DNA from: Ligustrum vulgare
Taxonomy: Eukaryota > Streptophyta > Magnoliopsida > Lamiales > Oleaceae
DNA: 64,000 nucleotides
Assembly (NCBI GenBank): GCA_963555705.1
Contig: OY743170.1
Span: forward strand, 30,269,362 to 30,333,361
Direction: 5' to 3'
The translations under genes were made by a program, and so were the position numbers. Below, piece after piece: positions 44,847-57,236 of the stretch. Position 1 is the first letter of the stretch, and the number at the start of each line of letters is the position of its first letter. The notes beneath the pieces are model-generated. The model saw nothing but the letters and a program-made list of their open reading frames with translations. It did not search any database and was not told where the DNA came from.

Positions 44847-45331
44847 GTTTTGTTGCAATTTGAGAAATCCATTTGAGCACATATCATTGTTACATGTTTC
44901 TCATTGAATTTATGCTCTAATTTTGTTTTTGTTTTTTTTTTTTTTTTTGCTCATTACAATACACAAATTTGCATGATTGAATTCCTAGCATCATTGCAAG
45001 CCACATTGCACCATTGCAAGGTCACTACAGGGCCATTGTACGCTCACGTCACAATTTCGTCATGCCATTTCACAATTCATCAGTTGTCCGTTTGCTCTCA
45101 AATTTTAATATGTGGCTCATGAAGTAACCTACTTTATTGTGCTCAGGACACTTTTCAAAAAAATTTATTTTTCATCACGATAACTGAGGTTGAAAAGCAC
45201 TAGTCAGTCTTATATTCTTTTCACTTCTATTGTGCAATTTTTCACAAGTTTGGGGGTTTGTGCCATTATTCTTGTATTTTCCCACTCACACATTGGTTCT
45301 AAAGATGAGTTTGTTCTTTATAGGTACCATA
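44847..45331 (+). other. Element H spacer between pol and the 3' ORF (part 2)
   Basis: It continues H after the AGA duplication. T-run at 44928-44948 and 'CCATTGCAAG(G)' motifs near 45000-45030. TTGTTCTTTATAG at 45311-45323 could be a splice acceptor for the downstream ORF, since env-position ORFs of Athila are reached by splicing. No other coding. Confidence 0.5.
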
Positions 45332-46610
45332 ATGCCTCTGAAGGCCACCGCTTCACAGAAAGGGAAGGGTAAGGCTGGTCCCTCTAAGCGGAAATGAGGA
45401 GCCACGACTGAGGAACCAGAGTACACCGAACAAGGAGAAATAGGAAATATTCAGAGGTTTCTGGGCAGCGAGGAACTGCACAGATATGAGGTCCTGCTCA
45501 AGGGGAAGAAAATTTGGACTGAACGAGAATTGATAATATCTGAATTCCCAGATACCGAGTTGGCTCACCTGATTGACAGAGTGGGTTGGCATAAATTGGC
45601 AAGCACTCCGCACAAGCCTTATCTATTAATGGTCAAAGAATTTCTCGCCAATTTCAACCATGCTATTGAAATGGGTGCGGGGTAGATGGATCTGTTTCTC
45701 GCCAGCCATCATTGAGAGGGTCTTGGAGCTGACAAGAGTGGGGATTGAGCAGGTCCCGAATGATTTGGACATTGATATGATCACTAGCTTCTTGTATGGT
45801 CGGCCGAATGTGGAATTAGAGAAGCCGGGGTTCTTTGAACATCGAGAGCTCACTGAGAGTATTAGGATTCTACACATCTTCATGTGTCGCAACATTGATC
45901 CCACATCATACAGGACAGAATTCAATGAAGACCGGGCTCGAATGATTCATCATCTGGCCAGGGGACGCAAGTTGGACTTGGGAAGACATGTTTTTGATTT
46001 CATTAATACACTTGCTTCCCAGCTGGACATAGGCCACCAGATCATGTTTCCCTGCTTGATCAGTGCTATCTGCATGGCCGAAGGAGTTGAGCTGTTGCCC
46101 CATGAAGAGCCTGCACCTCTGGGAACCATTATCAGCAGACGTACTCGAGAGAGCACGAGGCCTATGGTTCCTCGAGGCCCACCTCCTCCTCCATTAGCCC
46201 CAGTGGACCCTGTTGCACCAGTTGACCCTGCGGGACCAGCCGCACCGATACATATACCAGCTCCTCCCGGTGATGAGAGACTCCTACGACAGATGCTATT
46301 GGACTTACCTGACTTGACACGCACAGTCAACATGAGGAGGGAAGCTGAAGCAGCACAGCACAGGCAGCTGGAAATTCTAGAACAACAACTTGGCCGTCTG
46401 GTTCAAGCTAACATCGCTGGAGAGCAGAGCATCATGCCCCATACGATGACAGAATTCAGCGGTCAGATCGCACGGGTGTTAGCCATGCTCTTCTCCATTG
46501 AGAGCAGATTGGAGGAGAACAAAAGGAGAGTCGAGGGTATTGAAGCGAGATTGGAGAGGATAGAAGGCCGATTGGATAAGGATGCCGCAAGACCTTCTCA
46601 GCCACAGTAG
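45332..46610 (+). pseudogene. 3' ORF of element H (plant transposon protein domain, env position)
   Basis: It starts MPLKATASQKGKGKAGPSKRK with a TGA at about 45395. A second stretch reads IGNIQRFLGSEELHRYEVLL and ERELIISEFPDTELAHLIDRVGW, then a frameshift near 45670 into a 316-codon frame to 46610. That frame has VRGRWICFSPAIIERVLEL, YRTEFNEDRARMIHHLARG, a proline-rich spacer (PPPPPLAPVDPVAPVDPAGP) and a coiled-coil C-terminus (LEENKRRVEGIEARLERIEGR). It resembles the 'putative plant transposon protein' domain found in Athila elements after pol. Its function is unknown; it is not a clear envelope protein. Confidence 0.7.
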
Positions 46611-47722
46611 TCGGACCTACCCCCAGGAAGTCCCTGATATTTTTCTTTTTACTTTGCCTTCTATTTTTATTCCTCTTTGTTTTAATTGATTCATTGAGGG
46701 CAATGTAATTTTTAAGTTTGGGGGTAGTTGCTAATTTTAGGTTGTAATTACTTTTGTTCTTATGGGCCTGTATTAATTGATACTCTATAACTCTTCAACC
46801 CCTAGTAATCAATGCAACAACTGGATCTTTTATTTGCTATCTAACGCTCCAAAAAAATATATATTTGAAAATTTGTGTTGACATGTTTATTGCCTAGGAT
46901 GTAGTATAAATCAATTTGTGCTTAGGCTTGAAAATTGGACAACATAAAAGCATGAACTTATTTTGAACTAGTTATGTTTTGCTAGATTAATATTCATTGC
47001 ACACATAGCCAGCGTTGGATAATTACTTGTGTAAGCGATTTTGTTTAATACATGTGGGGAAAAGTTTATGCAATTTGAACTTAGGAATGACTTGAAAATT
47101 CTCTAACTTAGATCATTAGACATCCCATCCCTAAATTAGAACCAATCATGCTAAAAGGCAAGTTTGTGGGTAGAATGGTTGGAATTTTTATGTATTAACG
47201 GGTTGGAGGTCTGTGGTTCTTGGTTTTGCACTTTAGTCATTGCAGTTTGGTCAACGGGTATAAACCATTTCCAGCATAAAAATAGAAAAATGCTGAAGGT
47301 CTTATTCTGCTCTTCAAATGCCTTTTTGACTCGAGTAAGTAAGTTTGAGGGATCTTTCAAACCTGGTGCCCTAAAGCCAACTGGCTTGGGAGTCATTGAC
47401 CTAAAGCTCGCTACATGGGTCAATTAGAAAGCAAGTACGGAGAGTGGACTTACACATAAGACATTTAAACATCTTTAACTTTTCTATTTAAGCCTTTATG
47501 ACTCGGGCAAGTACGTCTGAGGGGTTCTTTAAACCAGATACTCTAAAGCCAACTGGTTTGGGAGTTGCCAATCTGAAAGCTCACTACAGGGGTCATATAG
47601 AAAGGAAGTATGAAAAGTTCTTCACAAAGATGGTAAAAGACAGGGAAAATTAAAAGAAAAAGTCGTCCATAAAAAAAATGTATATATATATATATACATG
47701 GTATAAGCTTAGTTGACTGAGC
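46611..47722 (+). other. 3' untranslated region of element H, with a partial duplication
   Basis: After the ORF comes GGGCAATGTAATTTTTAAGTTTGGGGGT (in part at 46700-46727), a block typical of Athila 3' regions. Two related segments of about 100 bp are at 47325-47420 and 47493-47590 (both with CTAAAGCCAACTGG and TTTGGGAGT). Element D interrupts at 47723. Confidence 0.6.
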
Positions 47723-50700
47723 TGTACCGCCCCCAGTTCCGTATACCCGGTTCACCACTTCATCTTCTTCATCTCACTTTTCAAATAATGTTTTTGCGGA
47801 AGAAATAATTGAAAAGTCATTTATAGCAACATTAAATAAACTGTAATGGCCGATAAAATTGAAAACATTTAAGAAACCATTTGAAATAGTAAATCGAACC
47901 ATTAATTTTGTAAAGAGATTGACAATGTCATAATTTTCGAAGAATAACTGAATTTCTCAAATTATTCAATGTTTGGAAAATACGGAAATCATTAAAGTCA
48001 AACTTTCATCCATTTAATGTTTATTGCCACCATCATTCATCGCTCGCCACCGTCTCCGAAATCTGCAAAAACTGTTAAAAGTAGGGTGAGCATTTCATGG
48101 GGGAAATACTCAGTAGACTCATCGCCAATTAATTAATCTACAAGATGATTGAACACATAAATGCCGGCTCTTTATAAAACGGGCATTGGTAGGCTTCTTT
48201 TCATAAATCATATACTCTTTAAAAATCATATACTTAAAAATCATAGTTTCTTATACTCATGGTCTTTCCACTATTTTGTAGCGTTCCCGGTCCTTCCTGG
48301 GATACGGCCTTCTACTCAAGGGTTTTTCCACAAGAAAATACATTTTCACAAGATGATTGAATACCGGCTCTTTAGAAAACAGGTATGGGTAGGGCTTCTT
48401 TTGAAAAATCTTGTACTCTTTAAAAACATAGGATGTGGGTAGCGGATTGGGCTCCCTCAAGGGGCCTTCTCCCAATCATGCCCGCATGCTCATTCTGTAA
48501 CGACCCGGCTCCCTCGCTGGGGCCTTCTCCGAGTCATACTCATTCTCTTTTCATAAAATCATAGTAAGTATACCAAGCATAATTTTCTTTTGAAAACATA
48601 GGGATCATCATAACATAGGATAGGATCGAAATCCTCATAAACATAGCAATCTTGTGAGATTGATTTCATAGCAATCTTGGGAGATTGATTTCATAGCAAT
48701 GATCCAAACATTTTCATAAAACATTTTCGTAAAAACATAGGGTATACCTACTTTTCGTAAAAACATAAGGTACATTTACCTTTCATAAAAACATACTTAA
48801 ACATACTTAAAAATATAAGGTATATTTACCTTTCATAAAACATACTTAAAAATATAAGGTATATTTACCTTTCATAAAAACATACTTAAAAATATAAGGT
48901 ATATTTACCTTTCATAAAAACATACTTAAAAATATAAGGTATATTTACCTTTAATAAAACCATAATTACTTTTCATAAAAATGACTTTCACAAGTCATAT
49001 GACATTATCATGCAATCATAATTTAAATCAATTAATAGGGACGAGTCTACCTTAAACTTGACGAGTGTGGTTGAGCGGGAATGACTTCAATTTCTTTAAA
49101 TTCTCCGTACGCTTCGTCTTAGCCAATAAGTCACTTTATTCTTTCGAATATATAGTTCAAAATGATAAATTATAATTTGAAGACTAAAATTGATGTTTTG
49201 AAAGTTGAGGGACTAAAAATGAATATTTTCAAAAGCTGGGTAGAAGCTCAAATAAATATTACTATAAGGCTGAAATAATAGATTTTGAAAATGAAAGGGC
49301 TGATTAAAACTCATTTAAAACTTAAGGCTGAAATGATAGGTTTTAAAGCAGTAGGGCCGATTTGAAACTTTTAAAACTTGGGGACTGAAATGATCACTTT
49401 TCAAACTTGGGGCTAATTTACAAAAATCCAAAATATTAAAATTAAAACTTTACTCCTCTCTCTCTCTCTCATTTCAACTCTGAAAATCGGTAAAGAGAGG
49501 ACAAGCGAGAGACAAGGCGATCTGAGGTGGAGGTGGAGAAATTGATGCTACAGCCGGTGGTTCGCCGGCGCAAGGAGGCGGGGAGTAGCGTCAAGGCAGG
49601 GTTCCAATCTTGGGTTTCAGTTGCGAGGTTGGATGCGAGAAACAGAAAGGAAACCGCGGCTTAGATCGCGATTTGAGTTGGGTCTTAACTGCGAAATCCG
49701 GTGGCAAAGTGATCTGCAGCTGAGGTAAGGTTCTGGGTTTCGATTTGGGTTTTGATTTTTGAGTTTGAGCTGAACTTGGAGATTCGATTGAATTGAGTGT
49801 TGGATGATGGCAGCTTGGCAGTGAATTTCAATGGGGTGGTTTGGGTGTTTGCAGTTTAAATGTTGAATTGAAAACTTTGTTTTGGTGGCTTGACAATGGT
49901 GGACTTGATGATGGAGATGGTCATGGTTGCTGTTTGATTCGGTGATGATGGTGCAGGTTGACATTGTGGTGATTCAGTGGCTTGGTGGTTGGAAATCATG
50001 ATGAGGCAGTGGGGTTGCTCGAATGGTTCAGCAGTTAGGTGGTGGATTGATGATGTTGGATAAATGGAGTAGGAATGAAATGTGTATTGCAGGGAATGAC
50101 TTGGGTTGATGGAGATTCATTGATGGTGGTGGTTGAATCAGAGGTGAATTGATCAGTGGTGATTGAGGTTATTGATACTGAGAATGATTTCTGATAGCTC
50201 TTGGCTGCGTGAGGGAGAGCAGTGATTGCAGATTTATGGTATGGCGTGATGATGAGGATGATAATGGTGATATAGTGGGTTGAATTTGATTTCTGAATGG
50301 TGATGAAGATGTATGCTTTCGGCTATTAAGGTGATGAAAATGATGATGTTGGAGAATATTAGATGTAAAGGTGGAATAAAATATGGGTTGCCATGTGTGT
50401 GATGAATGATGAAGATTCTAATGGTATAAAGAGAGAATTGTGGTGGTGTTCAACCGAGATGGTAGTGATGATGAATGGAGAAGGAAAATAATTTAAAAAG
50501 AAAAGGAAAGAATAAAAATAATTAATGGGATACTAGCATAATTAGGCTAATGTTTAATTTAAGATAATTAATTAGATATCTTTAATAATTTGGAATTTAA
50601 AATGATTTTGAAATAATACTTTGAATAAATAATTAAAATAACATAATTTTAGAAATTCGGATTTTAATTTAAAATCGAACAAATTCGATATTTCTTGACT

Positions 50701-50817
50701 TGGCTAGACGAATCCGTCGCGGCGTTAACTTCAAAATAATGGGTGAAATAGTAGCGACACAATTTTCTAAATATTAAAATAATTATTAATTGCGTAAAAA
50801 AATTCTTGGTCGCTACA
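47723..50817 (-). repeat. 3' LTR of element D (3095 bp)
   Basis: On the minus strand it begins TGTAGCGACCAAGAATT and ends GGGGGCGGTACA. The polypurine side reads ATCTTACCCCCTTAAAAT on the plus strand. It contains the uninterrupted site of C insertion (single CATGG at 48258-48262), tandem repeats at 48770-48962, CT-rich sequence near 49460, and a low-complexity GATG-rich part (49500-50480). Confidence 0.88.
48770..48962. repeat. Tandem repeat in the D LTR
   Basis: About four and a half units of about 42 bp containing ACTTAAAAATATAAGGTATA and TTTACCTTTCATAAAA. The same array is at about 62390-62570 in the other LTR. In reverse complement it resembles the 54414-54910 array of element C. Confidence 0.9.
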
Positions 50818-52918
50818 ATCTTACCCCCTTAAAATAATTTCGTCCTCGAAATTAAACTTACTTGATCTTATGATTTCTGAATACTTAATCAGAATCTCTT
50901 CTTCTTCTTCTCTTATGTAGCATCATCGCTATCATATTTAATCCACTGGACTTTGACTAAATGCATCACTTTGTTTTCTTAAGACATGGACTTTTCTATC
51001 AATAATAGACATATGTGTCTACTCAAAAATTCTTCTAAATCGTAAGTGACTGAAAGTTCAATATTCTTTGAATTCCATTTTTATGAACCAAAAACAACAT
51101 AACTTATTCATAGATGATCAACTTATTTCATAATCTCAATACATTATCACCTTCAATTATTATCATCATATCATTCCTTACAATTTTCTATTGTACCTTT
51201 ATATTCAACTAACCTTACGTCCATCATCATTATCTCACATAATCCCAAACAACATCATGTCTCTTTACTAATTTCTGTAATTCCATAAAAAAAATCTCTT
51301 CAAGTTTCCATAAATCTTTACTGACATATCAAACCATAATAATTTGTCATCTATAAACTTCTTATCATCGAATATTCCCAAAATAATCAAAACAATTCCC
51401 AATCCTATGTAAAAATTTCATCATATCTTGTAGTATTCATGTAACATGTCACTTATCATCGTATCATGTGACCTCAGATATTCGTATATATCTCTAAAAT
51501 TTCAACAAATCTTTACTGACATATCATATCATAATAATTTTTCCTTTCTTCTTATCATCGAATATTCCAAAAATAATCAAAGAATTACCTGAATATTCTC
51601 TCTACGTAATATACCCAAACATATCAACATAATATCATCAACTTATCTTTCCAATATTTGTAACCCAAAATTCAGTAAACAAATATCTTCCAAATAACTA
51701 AGATTCTTTACTTAAATGTCACCACATTTCCTGCAAAGTATTTCTGTAAATCATATAGGATTCCTCATCAAATTTGCTTAACCCAAAGATACAATCCCAT
51801 AATTTAAAATCACACAACTGATCATCTCAGATTTTCCATTATTGTAGCCAAAATATTTACTCACTTCAAAAGTACAACCAATAATAATTAATCGAAACTG
51901 CATCACTAAATCTTTAAATAAACCCATATATTATGACTAAAAATGAAAATTCTCAATCGTAGATAATATTTCACCATAATGCAATAAACCATCAAGATAA
52001 GATCATCGAACTCAATATTCACACGAATCTAACACTTCAATATCATCAAAAATATCCCATAATTCAATTCATAATTCCTCAACATAACAATTTCAAATCA
52101 TATTTTTCAATATCACAATATCACTTCCTTCCATACCTTAATTGGCTCAAAAGATTACTCATACTTATAAATATATATCACAAATTATATTCCCAAAATT
52201 TATTCACAAAGCCAAACTTCATAATAAAAATTTCTCTTCAAAATAGAGGAAATAATTCACTTACTCAACATAATATCCATTACTTAATTCTCAATAACTA
52301 AGAATCAAATCTTTAAATCTCTAACTTCATAATGCTTCTCATAAAAGTCTCAATAAAATCATATCACTTATAATCTTAACATCTTATCACAACTTCATAA
52401 CTGGCTTGCTATTTCTCGTTTAATCTAAACGATAGATAATCTGAACATATAATCAAATCCTTTCTGTTGACTTCTCATACTTAGTGCCATGTCTAAAATC
52501 AATTATGCAAAGTCCATCTAGGGTTCATCATTTCTAACTCGAGGACAAAAATTATTTAAAAATCATATTATTCCCATTATACTCAACACTCGTTTTCTTT
52601 CTGAAAAATTTCTCATAGTCATGCATTAAATCATATAAGTTATGACAAAGCATAACAACATCATTATTTCCGAAGAAATACATTCTTATTTCTCATAAAT
52701 CATAAGTATCCGAAATACTCTTCATTCTTTCTCATAAATCAATAAAAATGAGTATTCGAAATACTGAAATAACTTTAAACATCATAAACTTCTTTACCTC
52801 GGAGTTGGTGGAACGAATGATGGCAGTGGAAATATTCATCAATAAAAAATCTTATAATCGAAAATATTTCTTGAAAATTCTTTTTGAAAATTTTACCAGT
52901 CTACAGAAACGCAGACTA
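50818..52918 (-). other. Non-coding interior of element D
   Basis: Very AT-rich, with no ORF above chance. Segments match the interior of element C in reverse complement: 51400-51710 with about 59350-59640, and about 52010-52520 with 56600-56940. The polypurine tract of D is the complement of CTTACCCCCTTAAAAT (50820-50835), preceded by the 'TTTCGAGGACGAAATT' motif common before Tekay/Del-type LTRs. Confidence 0.75.
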
Positions 52919-52930
52919 GCTCTGATACCA
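52919..52930 (-). other. Primer-binding site of element D (initiator methionine tRNA type)
   Basis: TGGTATCAGAGC on the minus strand, 3 bp from the LTR at 52934. Confidence 0.9.
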
Positions 52931-52933
52931 ACT

Positions 52934-53473
52934 TGTAGCGCCCCGAGTTCCGTATACCCGGTTCACCACTTCATCTTCTTCATCTCACTTTTCAAATAAT
53001 GTTTTTGCGGAAGAAATAATTGAAAAGTCATTTATAGCAACATTAAATAAACTGTAATGGCCGATAAAATTGAAAACATTTAAGAAACCATTTGAAATAG
53101 TAAATCGAACCATTAATTTTGTAAAGAGATTGACAATGTCATAATTTTCGAAGAATAACTGAATTTCTCAAATTATTCAATGTTTGGAAAATACGGAAAT
53201 CATTAAAGTCAAACTTTCATTCATTTAATGTTTATTGCCACCATCATTCATCGCTCGCCACCGTCTCCGAAATCTGCAAAAACTGTTAAAAGTAGGGTGA
53301 GCATTTCATGGGGGAAATACTCAGTAGACTCATCGCCAATTAATTAATCTACAAGATGATTGAACACATAAATGCCGGCTCTTTATAAAACGGGCATTGG
53401 TAGGCTTCTTTTCATAAATCATATACTCTTTAAAAATCATATACTTAAAAATCATAGTTTCTTATACTCATGG
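52934..53473 (-). repeat. 5' LTR of element D, part 1
   Basis: 540 bp collinear with 47723-48262 at near identity. It ends with CATGG (53469-53473), where element C is inserted. Confidence 0.92.
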
Positions 53474-53766
53474 TGTAGCAACCAAGAATTTTTACGCGAT
53501 TAATAATTATTTTAATAGAAAATCGTGTCGCTACTATTTCACCCATTTTTATTAAGTTAACGCAGCGACGTATTCGTATAGCCAAGTCAAGAAATAATCG
53601 AGATCGTTCGATTTTAAATTAAATTCCGAATTTCTAAAAATATCTCCATTTTCTTGATTTAAAGTATATTAAGTCCAAATACTTAATTCAATGTTATCCC
53701 AATATTTATTTATACAAAAATTACTTTTATTATTTAAATTAAGAAAATATATGCAAACATGAGAGG

Positions 53767-54190
53767 TTCCATTATATGTAATCATGAAGAGCATAATATT
53801 TGTATAAAAAATGGAAAAGTATATGAATGATTTATATACTCCATTATATATAATCATGAAGAGCATAATATTTGTATAAATATGGAAAAGTATATGAATG
53901 ATTTATATACTCCATTATATATAATCATGAAGAGCATAATATTTGTATAAATATGGAAAAGTATATGAATGATTGATAAGACTCCATTATATGTAATCAT
54001 GAAGAGCATAATATTTGTATAAAAAATGGAAAAGTATATGAATGATTTATATACTCCATTATATATAATCATGAAGAGCATAATATTTGTATAAATATGG
54101 AAAAATATATGAATGATTGATAGACTCCATTATATATAATCATGAAGAGCATATTATTTGTATAAATATGGAAAAGTATATGAATGGTGC
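53767..54190 (+). repeat. Six-unit tandem repeat in the C 5' LTR (period about 72 bp)
   Basis: Units start at about 53769, 53841, 53912, 53984, 54056 and 54126, built on CCATTATATATAATCATGAA, AGCATAATATTTGTATAAA and GGAAAAGTATATGAATGAT. They lie in U3, upstream of the TATA-like box. Same array at 60202-60625. Confidence 0.93.
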
Positions 54191-54265
54191 TTTACTTTAA
54201 GAAAAGGATGTGTTAAAATTAATAGAATTGAATGATTATGTTTACAATATGCCAACTTTATACAT

Positions 54266-54275
54266 CTATTTAAAC
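54266..54275 (+). promoter_or_regulatory. Putative TATA box of the C LTR
   Basis: CTATTTAAAC follows the U3 repeats, with a pyrimidine-rich CACACAACTC start-like region about 30 bp downstream. The equivalent in the 3' LTR is at 60701-60710. Confidence 0.45.
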
Positions 54276-54413
54276 CCATCTCTTTTACACACAACTCTAC
54301 ACATATACACTTATTTCCAACCTCTTGACAAAATCCACAAGTAAGAGAAATTCAAGGTGGTCAAGAAAGTTTTGGTCCATTTACTACTACACTTCATTTT
54401 AATCTTTTAAAAG

Positions 54414-54910
54414 GTAAGTATATCTTATGTTTTTATGAAAATTAAGTATGTTGTTATGAAATGTAAGTATATCTTATGTTTTTATGAAAATTAAGTATGT
54501 TGTTATGAAATGTAAGTATATCTTATGTTTTTATGAAAATTAAGTATGTTGTTATGAAATGTAAGTATATCTTATGTTTTTATGAAAAGTAAGTATGTTT
54601 TTATGAAAGGTAAATACACCTTATGTTTTTATGAAAAGTAAGTATGTTTTTATGACAAGTAAGTATATCTTATGTTTTTATGAAAAGTAAGTATGTTTTT
54701 ATGAAAGGTAAATACACCTTATGTTTTTATGAAAAGTAAGTATGTTTTTATGACAAGTAAGTATATCTTATGTTTTTATGACAAGTAAGTATATCTTATG
54801 TTTTTATGAAAAGTAAGTATGTTTTTATGAAAGGTAAATACACCTTATGTTTTTATGAAAAGTAAGTATGTTTTTATGACAAGTAAGTATATCTTATGTT
54901 TTTATGAAAA
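54414..54910 (+). repeat. Second tandem array in the C 5' LTR
   Basis: First part: three to four units of 49 bp (AAGTATATCTTATGTTTTTA, TGAAAATTAAGTATGTTGTT). Second part: higher-order copies with AAGGTAAATACACCTTATG. Same array at 60849-61345. It lies in the presumed R/U5 portion and so would be in the transcript. Confidence 0.9.
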
Positions 54911-55424
54911 TGTTTGGATCATTGCTATGAAATCAATCTCACAAGATTGTTATGGGTTCCATATGATATGTTTATGATTATGCTAAGGGGACCGGAGTTT
55001 AGTAGCGCTACACATAAGAATTCTTGCCATTTAAGTTCGGTAAAATTCTTGTGTCTCCCTATGTTTATGAATATTTCAATCCTATCCTATGTTATGATGA
55101 AAATGATCCATATGCTTTCAAAAGAAAATTTATGCTTGGTATACTTACTGGGATTTTATAAATCTCACTCCAAGATATTTACCATTTTCAGATAATTGAA
55201 GGTTCGAGGCGGTCAACATGGAAGTGGCAAAAGTGGTTAAGATTGATGAGATAATTATGTTGAACTTTATGTAAGAAAATTATGTTCTATTTTTATTCAC
55301 AAATAAAATTATGGGATTCTAATTATTCTTTTGAATAATTTTACATTACTATTTAAGTCTCGATAATATGATATGAGTCACTTTTTGTGGCACTCGAATG
55401 GTCGAGAATTCGGGTCGTCACAGT

Positions 55425-55436
55425 TGGTATCAGAGC
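55425..55436 (+). other. Primer-binding site of element C (initiator methionine tRNA type)
   Basis: TGGTATCAGAGC two bases after the LTR end. Confidence 0.95.
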
Positions 55437-55479
55437 AAAGAGTTTTAAAAACGATTCTGTAGATTTTTGAAATTTTATT

Positions 55480-55513
<34 letters not shown>

Positions 55514-55664
55514 ACTATTCATGTGAACAGTAAAACGACGTGCTATTCATGATGAACAGTGAACGAAATCACTATTCATTATAAAAAAAAAAGTTGAATT
55601 TTCACATGTCAAGTATGGTTATGATTTTGAAAAGCATGATGAAATTTGATGTGCGAATTTCAAG

Positions 55665-56000
55665 GACAAAATTCATTTTAAGTAAGGGAGTTTGTAATGT
55701 CCTGAAAATTTTATGGAATATAATTAGTTAGTGATATGATGTTTATATTGATGTCTTTGATAAATTTCTAGAAGTTCGGGGACTAAAGGAAAAATAAGAT
55801 TTGACGATAAATTTTATTTGGGTTAAGTTATTAATTATTGATGGGGAGATAATTACTATATAGATATTGGATTTGTTTTGAAGACTGTGATTAATTAGGA
55901 ATTATGATTCAAGAAAATGTTGATTTGGATACAACCACATTAAATTATTGTTGATTAAAGGAAAATAAGATTATATGAAATATTTTAACTCATCACTCTA
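55665..56000 (+). repeat. Fragment of a Tekay-like element 3' end within element C
   Basis: 'CAAGGACAAAATTCATTTTA' plus AGTAAGGGAG resembles a 3' UTR and polypurine tract. TGTAATGTCCTGAAAATTTT (55696 on) and the next about 300 bp match the first part of the solo LTR at 14124. The LTR copy is truncated, so it is a captured or residual piece. Confidence 0.65.
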
Positions 56001-56339
56001 CTATGTCACTCTCCACGTATTGACTCCTCGAACCAGGTATGTTATATGCTTTGCAAGTCATTTACGATTTTATTAAGACATGTTAAGTATGAAATCTTCA
56101 TATGTTATGAATCTTTATGTGTTACACATAATATACATGTCAAGTATGATATAAATTGATAGAAGACTCAATTTTTTTATTCTTTTCAATGTAGAATCAT
56201 GAGACAGAGAGGATATTTATATGAATTTTGGTGCATATTAAGCTTAGTAAGATTGACTCAATTAGAAATTAAGTTGGGTTGTAACTTTGGCCCAAAATAT
56301 ATGGAATAATATATTAAACAAACAAAATTGATAATGAAT

Positions 56340-56535
56340 TGTACAATAATTTATCCCTTTATCACTACCTTTGTGTAAAAACAAGGGAAAAACTGTGGAT
56401 GGTTATTAGTACTTCCTCTTCAAGTTTCAATTTTCGGTTCAATAATTTATCCCTTTATCACTACCTTTGCTTAAAAGCAAGGAAAAACTGTGGATGATTA
56501 TTGGTACCACTCTTCAAGTTTCAATTTTGAAAAAA
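56340..56535 (+). repeat. Direct tandem duplication of about 95 bp
   Basis: Two copies of AATAATTTATCCCTTTATCA, CTACCTTTG, AACTGTGGATG and TTCAAGTTTCAATTTT in order, with about 85-90 percent agreement. Confidence 0.85.
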
Positions 56536-57236
56536 AAAAAAAAATATGATTTACGAATGATTTTCAAAATAATCTTTGTCGTCAAGTTTAGAAATGATGA
56601 GCCTTAAATGGACTTTGCATAATTGATTTTAGACATGGCACTAAGTATGAGAAGTCAACAGAAAGGACTAGATAATATTTTCGAATTATTCATCGTTTAG
56701 ATTAAACGAGAAATAGAAAGTCAGTTTTATGAAGTTATGATGAGATGTTGAGATTATAAGTGATATGATTTTATTGAGATTTTTATGAGAAGAATTATGA
56801 AGTTGGAGATTTAAAGTTTAGGCTCTTAATTATTGAGAAATAAGGACTTGATATGGTGATATTAGAAATTATGATTTGAAATTTCTATGTTGAGGAATTA
56901 TGAATTGATTTTCTGGAATATTTATGATGATATTGAAGTTTGATGAAATTGTGATCAAATGTACAATTAGTTATTATTGTGAGTTATGAAGTATGCTTAC
57001 GATTTGGATAAGTCCAAATTTCAAAGGAAAACTCTGCCTAGAATTTTATCGTTTGGAGTTAAGAGCATAGTATGGTATGCAATCACTAAGAGAATTGAAG
57101 TTAGACATACAAGTTCATTTACATCACAAACGAGATTTAGTAGATGATAACAGAGATATTATTATTTTCTCATAAGGAGAACACACAAGAGTCACCCTAG
57201 AAAGGAAATACATGAAAACACGCAAAAGCAAAAGAA

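Larger units (their letters stand above)
21663..47722 (+). mobile_element. Element H: Athila-like Ty3/gypsy retrotransposon, plus strand, multiply interrupted
   Basis: Order: 5' LTR, Asp-tRNA-type primer site, gag, protease, RT-RNase H, integrase, long spacer, plant-transposon/env-position ORF, 3' UTR. It is interrupted by E (28971-35805) and by the CACTA element (36200-44843), and its 3' part is cut by D at 47723. No 3' LTR is in view. H itself is inserted in the protease of G. Confidence 0.85.
53474..55422 (+). repeat. 5' LTR of element C (1949 bp)
   Basis: TGTAGCAACCAAG...GGGTCGTCACA. It has two tandem arrays (53767-54190 and 54414-54910) either side of a TATA-like element. Its first bases resemble the inner end of the D LTR (TGTAGCGACCAAGAATT), showing that C and D are one family. 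Confidence 0.95.
55437..57050 (+). other. Non-coding 5' interior of element C
   Basis: It contains an A-run (about 55483-55510), 'CACTATTCATG(T/A)(G/T)GAACAGT' repeats (55512-55575), an LTR fragment (see 55665-56000) and a tandem duplication (56340-56535). From about 56600 to 56940 there is sequence matching element D in reverse complement. No ORF. Confidence 0.7.

Noticed and set aside
45950..46333. Gly/Thr/Ala-rich minus-strand ORF
   Set aside because: Shadow of the proline-rich spacer of the plus-strand ORF in element H.
45332..46610. Retroviral-type envelope protein
   Set aside because: No signal peptide, furin site or membrane segment was seen; the plant transposon protein domain and a coiled coil explain the ORF.
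49617..49964. 115-aa minus-strand ORF in the D LTR
   Set aside because: His/Asn/Gln-rich, from low-complexity GATG-rich sequence; not conserved in the other LTR copy.
53669..54081. Minus-strand ORFs of repeated MLFMIIYNGVYKSF-type sequence in the C LTR (also 60104-60516)
   Set aside because: They are produced by the 72-bp tandem repeat, which is not a multiple chosen for coding; composition is low-complexity and both LTRs repeat it.
53767..54910. CRISPR-like repeat arrays
   Set aside because: Units are contiguous or nearly so, AT-rich and inside LTRs of a plant element; there are no unique spacers or cas genes.
54914..55195. 93-aa plus-strand ORF in the C LTR (also 61349-61630)
   Set aside because: No recognisable domain; U5-like region without support from element D, where the frame is not kept.
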